Source: Sipunculus nudus
Taxonomy: Eukaryota; Annelida; Sipuncula; Golfingiida; Sipunculidae
DNA: 64,000 nt
Direction: 5' to 3'
Assembly: GCA_026874595.1 (NCBI GenBank)
Contig: CM049309.1
Span: 92,590,723 to 92,654,722, forward strand
Part shown: positions 52,201 through 61,200 of the stretch, piece by piece
Layout of the letters: each line of letters begins with the position of its first letter
How positions within the stretch are numbered: position 1 is the stretch's first letter
Program-made: the position numbers and the translations under genes
The notes under the pieces: model-generated
Seen by the model: the letters and a program-made list of their open reading frames with translations, nothing else
Database searches by the model: none
What the model was told of the DNA's origin: nothing

Positions 52201-55200
52201 TAAATTTACTAGGCCATTAATCATAGACATTATCAGTGTTGTGAATTATTAAGAATATTCACAAACATAGTATAGCCAGCAAAAAGCTTAGAGGTCAAGG
52301 AACAAATATCAAGCCTCAAATGTGCCTTTGATTATTTTATAAACTGTATAGTAGGAATTGTAAATAATGTGCATCAAGTACATGGCATGACACAAAATAT
52401 TTTTTTTCAAGATCTTAGATACCAATATTAAGAACCAAAGCTTCCAGAGCTTTTGCAGCCAGTAGAAGTCCAGTTTAAGTAACTTGCATATATTGATCTA
52501 TTCATTGAATCTGTCATATTAACTATTAAATATATACCATTGTTGTATTTCCATAATATTTTACTGCAGGTGCTCTTGCTGGGGATGGGGGCAGATGAGC
52601 AGCTTGCTGGTTACTCCAGACACAGAGTCAAATTCAGGTACTGAGCAAATTTTTTTTCTGGTGGCTGTTATGTATATCTTTATTGTTATTTTATACTTTT
52701 ACTGAATTAGTAATTTTCAAATTTTTCATTGCATATGATGCATATGAATATCATAATAAGTTCTTGAGGTTAATTGTTAAATTGGAGATATATTTATCGT
52801 TACTTTACTTGCTAGCTGTCATTGAATAACTGAAGACCTTGAAAATAAACAAATATTAATCAAAACTCTGAGTCCCTGTCATCTGTCAGTAATATGTTTG
52901 TGGAGGTGAGTGAGTTGCTTCTTGCATTGACATTACAGCATCATGGACAATCTTATTACAGAAAGATTGTCTTTTCTTCCTATAATGTATTGAATTGTTG
53001 TCTTTTCTTCCTATAATACATATGATCTGCACGTTTTACCATTATGGTGCATAAACAGATGGATCGATGCCATGCATGAAAAAATACAAATGATGCCACC
53101 AGTCTTAAGTACAAGATGCAGATTATAAGATCTATAGACATGCACAATTTCAGGCCAATACAGCAAACCACTCATGAGAAAAGGGCATCAAAGCATTCTA
53201 CAAAAATGGGATGATAGTTGGCACAACTTGTCTGGTCTACGAGAAAACTCTTTGAGATGGATCAACATACCAGATTTCAGACAAATACATCGAACCACTC
53301 CTGAGATATGAGCAATTATAACCCAAAGCAAATGCACAGATGGATGCCATGCAAAAACAATTGCAGATGGCACAACCAGTCTTGAGTATGAGATTGAGGT
53401 ATTCAAGGTATATGGTACATGCATAATCTCAGGCCAAAACAGCAAACTACTCCTGAGAAAAGGGCATCAATGTATTCTACAAAAAATGGGAAGATAGGTG
53501 GCGCCACCTGTCTGGTCTACAAGAAAACTCTCCAAGATGAAAGGACATCCCAGATTTCAGACCAATACATTGAACCACACCTGAGATATGAGCAAATTAT
53601 ACCAAAAGCAAACGCACAGATGGATGCCATGTGAAAACGATTGCAGATGACACAACCAGTCTATGAGATGGAATGTATTGTTACAGCCATGGTAAGGAAT
53701 AACAATAAATATAATAAAATGATAATTAAGGTTGTGTCTGAGTTTGGGATGATTAATCAGCTGATGAATGGACTTGTATATTTGCAGCTGCGGGGGATGG
53801 CAGGCACTGGTAGAGGAGCTTCAGATGGAGATCCAGAGAATATCTGCCAGGAATCTGGGGAGAGACGACAGGTAATGCAGTTCAGTCTAGTTTCCACAAA
53901 ATCAGTTTGATGGGTTATTCATATGGAGCTGACCCACCCCAAGGAGGCAGCTTATTTCAGGTGAACCTTCAGTAGGGACAGATTTTAAGGTGTGGAACAA
54001 TAGCCTATCCTTAACCAGAATCTTTGTATCCCGGAATTTAAAGTCAGGATACTATAGTTTCAGCTCAGTCCCTGCCGAGAAATCTTGTGAGGGAGATAAC
54101 TAAAAAAATTTCTGATGGATCTGTATCAAACTTGTCTTGAACATAGATTTGGAGGAAAGGAGAAAGCCTTTTAAAAATGCAGTATGACCTTTATTAGGAG
54201 AGTGACCTTTACAAAATCTGGTAAATCTCAAGAAAGGCTAAATGGATTGGTCCAAAAATCAGATTGGACCAAAGATCTTGGATAGCTTTGTCTTTTTAGG
54301 GAGTATGGTGGCACCTCCTATTAACAAATACCCCTTATTGTCATTTGTCATTAGTGCGAGCTACAGAATTCATAAATAATTAACAGATACTTTTCACATT
54401 TAGCACATGCAGAGATGATGGTCAATTAGGATGAAGTCAATCTAAATGAGGGTCTTGACCTTTACCTTGAGAGTTGCCTTGACCTTGGATATTTCCCTAC
54501 TTGGTGAAAAACAAACAAAACAAATTTCATAAGTGCATGTATTTTTCATATGGGTCCTTTTTCAGTGGGCTTTTGTCCAGGGGATTTTGTCCAAATGGGC
54601 TTGGTTTGTCGCCCCAGATTCTCATATTTGCCTACCCAGATATTAAATATACTAAATACTTGTTGTTTGTGATGAAACATCATGAAGTTTCATAAGGATT
54701 TCATTAAGCATCCTTGTAAAATAATTCATACATTTTAGTTGTTATATGTTGTTATATGAAAGCAGGTGGGCCATTCTTAAAATCTTCACTTCTTGACAAA
54801 GATCAGGAAGCTCTTAAATTGTGTAGAAAAACAGTATTTCTGAAGCTACAATAATGAGGGTTACTAATGAGTGCTCATTTGTAGTATTTAATACACAATT
54901 GTAAGAACTTCCTTATTTAGTCATTATGAAATACTTTTCACTTTAAGAAGTTCTCTGTTAGGATAAAGAGTTGTGAAGGATCAAGTATTTTATATAAGTA
55001 AAACTACTTGTGGTATATATATACTTTTTCAGATGTAAAACCATTCATATAATTTGTTGCATGGATAAATATATTCAATCTTTTTTAGCTCAGCTGACTA
55101 AAAGTCATCTGAGCTATAGTTATGGTCCTTTGTCTGACGTCTGTTAGACTGGCAAGTTTTGAAACCGTAAGACCTACAAATCGAAATTTGGCATCCTGTT

Positions 55201-58200
55201 AGATGTCCCTAAGATCTTCTACTAAACCAAAAACAGGGTCATTGCGACTTTATTCCTTCCAGAAATTAAGGAAATATCTTAATTTTCCTTTTAAAACCTA
55301 TTATCACACTTCAGCTATGTACATGCTAGAAATTAGGTCAGTGTTATGTAATTTTTAAAAGTTATGGACCCAAACATTATTCACTTTGTAAAAAATCAGG
55401 AAATATATGACAAGATAATTGTTGAAGGTAGAGACTTTTTTTTTAGGTATGTAACTTAAACAAGATTCAATTGTATACCCGAAACTAGGTCTGAATTTTG
55501 TAAATTTTAAAAAATTATTGGCATAAATATAAAATCTTTACTTTAAATCTGCCCAACTTTGACCATGGCATTTTTTTTTTCCTGTAACAATTGATTTAAT
55601 TTTCACACCAGATTCACAAGAATTTAATCTGTTAAATTCTGAAAATTGAAAATAAAAGCTAAAAAAAATAGGGTAGTAATTAAAATTTTCCAGGGGTTCT
55701 GTTGTATTCACTTGCATAAAGTCCAGCTGCAAGCAGGCCACTTGAGGTCATTGGGGGTCAGCTATGCCAGGGTATCTGATTTGTAATAGGTCACTCAGGG
55801 AGATCCCCTGCTGTGACAGGTGTACAGTTATTCTTATATCAAATCAACCCCCCAAAATAAAAAAAATGAGGATCTAAGGGCAAAAAAAAAGGTATGGTTC
55901 TCAGGCACCGCCCTTGTCAATTTCAATCCCCCTCTCAAAAAATTTATTTTGATTTTCATATTTCAAGAAGGTAAAATAATACAGTTTTGATCAGATTTCC
56001 TTTTTTATGTTGTGCTTTTACCTGTTTAGCCATAAAATTCTGTTATATTCATGCTTTTCCATGATCCTATGACATTTTTATCAAAACATACAAAAAAGGT
56101 AAAAAAGAAAACATCGCCCGCCCGCACAGATTTTTGAAAAAAAGTGCCTGAGAACCATTTATTTTTTTTTTTGGCCTAATGCAAACATTTGTTCATTATT
56201 TTTCTGCCTCAGCAGAATTGGAGATAAAGTGATCAGCTTTGTTTGTCTACCAGTCTGTCTAACCATTTTAAATATTCAGTAAATTCGAATAGACTTTTTT
56301 TTATCCTTCAAGCACTTGAATTTAGTGATTATCTTGTATGTATATACAGAGATGTTGTTACTCCCAAAATTCCATCCCCAAACACACACACCCCCCACAC
56401 AAAAACAAACCACCAAGTCCTTGCACCTTTGGACTTGGGATGTCAGTTATATTTCAACTGTATACATTTTATAAAATAAAAAAATACACATTTGTATATA
56501 TATTTTAAAAAATTGATCTGATTGAACAAATTGTAAAATGCTGAACTGCCAACAGTTTATCAAAAAGCCAACCAGTGATCATGGTAATAGCACAGATCAT
56601 ATGTTCACAAACTGCTCACATGCTTCATTTTCAATAAATTTGGAAAGACATGGTCAGGTCACATATATTATTTCCAATAATTTCTTACTTATCAATACAA
56701 ACTAATCATATCAACCAAATGATGTGCACCAGGTGAGACGCATCCCAAAAGGACCTACGTCCCAATGGACCGTGCGATAAAATGCAGAGTGGCAGCACGC
56801 ACTATATAAACAATGACGAGTGGCCGGTAGGAATAATCTTTAGCTTAGCAGTAGGATGCACTCCAAACCCTGCGTGTACACAACCTGCCCGGATATGTCT
56901 CTCTTTCATAAGTGTATTTTTTATGGCTAAAACTATGCTTAACGAACCCTGCATGTATACATCCTGCCCGGATACGTCTCTCTTTTGTAAGTGTATTTTT
57001 ATGGCTAAAACTACGCTAAATGAACCCTGCATGTATATATCCTGCCCGGATACGTCTATCTTTCATAAGTGTATTTTTATGGCTAAAACTATGCTAAACG
57101 AACCCTGCGTGTATAAATCCTGCCCAATACGTCTCTCTTTCATAAGTGTATTTTTTATGGCTAAAACTATGCTAAACAAACCCTGCTTGTATACATCCTG
57201 CCCGAATACGTCTATCTTTCATAAGTGTATGTTTATGGCTAAAACTATGCTAAACGAACCCTGCATGTAAAAATCCTGCAAAAAAACGTCTCTCTTTCAT
57301 AAGTGTATTTTTTATGGCTAAAACTACGCTTAACAAACCCTGCTTTTTCGCTGCACTCCTTTCTTTCTTTCAGTCTTTTTTTTTTCTTTCAGCCTTTCTT
57401 TCTTTCAGTCGTTCTGTCTTTCTTTCAGTCTTACTTTCTTCTTCTGGTCTTTCTTTCTTTCTTTCAGTCTTTCTTTCTTTAAGTCTTTCCGTCTTTCCTT
57501 CATTCTTCCTACAATACATATTTCTGTACTTCTTTCTTTCTTTCCTCCTCCGGTCTCTTTTCAATTATCTTTCTTCTTTCAGTCTTTCTTTCTCTTTTTC
57601 TTTTGTCTTTGAGTCTTTCCTTCATTCTACCTGCAGATATGATAAGTTTTTCTTTCTTTCTTTATTATTTTTTTCCTGGTGGCTTTACATTAAGTTTAGG
57701 GCTGGTTGATTTAGGATGGGTATTAATTGGCAGTTCCTTATGGACTCAATTAACCGTTGGAAGTGAATTGAAGCTCTGAACACAACGTGATAGCTAAGAC
57801 GCTGAACTGTCTTTTGATAACAAAACTATTGGGGAAGATGAGAGCTTCTCTTGTTGTATAAGTTACTTACATAATATATTTGATTAAAATATGAAACTGT
57901 GTACTCTTGCTTGTATTTCATGAATGTTGGTTTATTTTCACTTCATGGTAGGTTGCTATATATCAAAATGTTAATGACGTAAATGAAAAGCAAAGAAGCA
58001 AGATATCAATAACAATTATGAGGACAAGATCAGGTTAAAGTAAATTCTAAATAAGTGAGTATATTGGTATGTCATCAAGGAACCCCGTCCAGTGCCCATT
58101 AACCACTGTTATTCATCATTCACTATTCAACACAAAGACTGCCCGTGAAAATAAAAAAAAAATTAACACGCACAAATTGAAGAGGAATTTTCAATCAGTA

Positions 58201-61200
58201 GGATAGTTTGTAACACTGCGGTTTCAACATGCAGACACACGCGAGAAATTAAATATACACACAATTTGGAGAGAAATCTTTATTAGGACAGTTTATTGTC
58301 TACACTGACCCCGGCACTTAATTTGTTCCAAAATAGGTCACCCTCCACCGATCGTACTTGCGCCAGGGCGGATGAAAATAACTGAATACTACGCACAGGA
58401 AGTATTTTCATGTCTACAGAATAACAACCAACCTCATTTCTTATTCTATAAAGTAATTTTTTCTCATAAAAATGTTGTCCATTCATAATGTCTTTTATTC
58501 GGAATGTTGTCCTGTCAGAAGTCAAATATAATCAAAATATGTAAATATTTATTCTTTCCTTTATATATTAAGTACTTGTAAGAGATCAGTATAAATAATT
58601 CATCATCCAGAAACCTTTGATCAACATTTTTCGTTCGTTAATTAAAGGTTCATCCTTTGAACTGTACAAGTTGCCTCGTGGCGTGAGTGGTTTCTCATGA
58701 CCGCATTTATACTGCGGCTTCGCTGGTCACTCACAGGTGAGCAGTTGGTTCATGTTTGAGTGGACTTAATAAGCTCTTGCGACATGATATACATACTTAT
58801 AATAGTGAAAATTTTAAACAGGAATATGGAAAAAAAAGTAAGGTGTTACACGTTAAACCTTTTATTATTAGACATTTAAACCTCTGGCTAGGCCAATAAA
58901 TTTGAGAACGCTGATGGGTTAACCATACCCAGAGTTTATCTCAAATGAGGGATGGTCGTACTTTAAACCAAACATAATGCTCTAATTAACAAAAAAATTA
59001 CTAAATATTTGGTCAAACTTCAGTTAAGGAACAACCATATGAGTGCATGAGGGTAATACAGTAATAATGGATAACACAGACATACTAGGCATTAACGTGT
59101 GCTGATTTGACGTATGTGACATCGATCACAGAGCTTAATGATTTCCCAAAGTGACCCAAGAGAGGGTTTACTAACGAAAGTATAATTAATTATTAGTACT
59201 TACTCTGTCTGTTTTAGTAAGGGTAAATTTTAGACATTCAGACAAGTGATACATGTACTCTTATTTTAACAATACGTCCTATCGGGATACGTCTCAGTGG
59301 GTACGTCCCGGCGGCCTACGTAACAAAAATCTGCGTCTCATCGGCCTGTAGTCAACCAAACATGGCCTATATTACTTCCTCTCAAACTTTATCTCTATTT
59401 GATATAATTGTAGACTTCAAGATCAGCTTCAACTGAGCACAGTGACCCATGGGTCCCTTGTTTTATTTTAAAAAGGTATAGTGAAAGGAAGAAATAGCAG
59501 TAATCAATAATTATTTTGAGGTAATATTATTCTTTGCTTTAGATGTGTTTGTAATAAGTAATAAAAACAGAATGACTTAAATATAACATTATTATTTTAG
59601 GATTATATCAGACCATGGTAAAGAGGCACGGTTTCCATTCCTTGATGAAAATGTGGTGTCTTTTCTGAACCAGCTGCCAGTGTGGATGAAGGTGAGATGA
59701 TAACACACCTTGTTTTCTGTGTCAACCACCATACAATGTGTGCTATGATAAAACACCTTGTTTCCCGTATCAACCACCATGCAATGTGTGCTATGATAAC
59801 ACACCTTGTTTTCTGTGTCAACCACCATACAATGTGTGCTATGATAAAACACCTTGTTTCCCGTGTCAACCACCATGCAATGTTTGCTATGATAACACAG
59901 CTTGTTTCCCCTGTCAACCACCATGTGATGTGTGCTATGATAACACAACTTGTTTCCCGTGTCAACCACCATGCAATGTGTGCTATGATAACATAACTTG
60001 TTTCCCCTGTCAACCACCATGCAATGTGTGCTATGATAAAACACCTTGTTTCCCGTGTCAACCACCATACAATGTGTGCTATGATAACACAGCTTGTTTC
60101 CCCTGTCAACCACCATGCAATGTGTGCTATGATAACACAACTTGTTTCCCCTGTCAACCACCATGCAATGTGTGCTATGATAAAACACCTTGTTTCCCGT
60201 GTCAACCACCATGCAATGTGTGCTATGATAAAACACCTTGTTTCCCCTGTCAACCACTATACAATGTGTGCTATGATAAAACACCTTGTTTCCCGTGTCA
60301 ACCACCATACAATGTGTGCTATGATAACACATCTTGTTTCCCGTGTCAACCACCTTAAAATGTGTGCTTTGATAACACATCTTGTTTCCCCTGTCAACCA
60401 CCATACAATGTGTGCTTTAATAACACACCTTGTTTCCCGTGTCAACCACCATACAATGTGTGCTATGATAACACACCTGTTTCCTGTGTTAACCACCATA
60501 CATTGTGTGCTATGATAACACACCTGTTTCCCATGTCAACCACCATACAGTGAGTGCTATGATAACACACCTGTTTCCCATGTCAACCACCATACAATGT
60601 GTGCTATGATAGCATACCTTGTTTCCCGTGTCAACCACCATACAGTGTGTGCGGTTGCATCCGTTTACATGTTTAGATATGTTGTAAATTTAAAACATGA
60701 CAGTCTGACTAGAAAGACTATTTCCCACCTTTTTAGCTCAGCTGACTATAAGTCATCTAAGCTATAGGCGTGGTCCTTTGTCCTGCCGGCTGGCCATCCG
60801 TTAACAGGGCACATTTTGAAATTGTTGGACTACGAATACAAAATTTTGCATACAGTTAGATGTCTCCAAAATCTCCTTCCATACTAAAAATTGGGTCACT
60901 AGGACTTGGTTCCTTACAGATATTAAGGAAAAACCTCTGTTTTCCATAAAAAGCCATTGTTACACTTCAAGGCTGCCTTATATCAAAACCACTGATCTGT
61001 TTCTGATCATATTTAATATGCATATTTTTTCATACATTTTCTATATACATACCAAAAATTAGGTCAGTATCACTTATTGTTTTTGAAGTTATGTGCCAAA
61101 ACATAATGCAATTTTTTAAAAACTCAGGAAATATATTTACTCACTTCACATGATAATTGCTGAAGCTGGGGACTTTTTTCAGGGATATAACATTATTTAA

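Larger units (their letters stand above)
56730..59350. mobile_element. Possible nested element with GACGTA/ACGTCC-rich ends
   Basis: The left end contains GGTGAGACGCATCCC and CCTACGTCCCAATGG. The right end in complement contains GATGAGACGCAG, TACGTAGGCCG and GGGACGTACCC. Inversely repeated words at both borders suggest a foldback or TIR element about 2.6 kb long. No coding frame inside. Boundaries are approximate. Confidence 0.4.
55081..59464 (+). mobile_element. Family A element carrying a nested insertion
   Basis: 5' end TTTTTTAGCTCAGCTGACTA; 3' end CAACTGAGCACAGTGACCCA then TGGGTCCCTTGTTTT at 59464. The typical body is present to about 56700 and around 59360-59464. The middle differs (see 56730-59350). 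Pairing of the two ends as one copy is inferred. Confidence 0.55.
53872..59600 (+). other. ASNSD1 intron 10
   Basis: 5.7 kb. Contains a family A element (55081-59464) that is itself split by another element (about 56730-59350). 53872-55080 holds family B-like remnants (AAAATCAGATTGGACC, GGTCTTGACCTTTACC in reverse) but no ends. Confidence 0.75.

Noticed and set aside
56782-57709. Frames of 162 and 131 codons with Cys-rich and Phe/Ser-rich repeats
   Set aside because: They derive from the 78-base array and the CTTT tract.
59592-60553. Open frames up to 270 codons on both strands
   Set aside because: Produced by the 48-base minisatellite, whose length is a multiple of three; no family resemblance.
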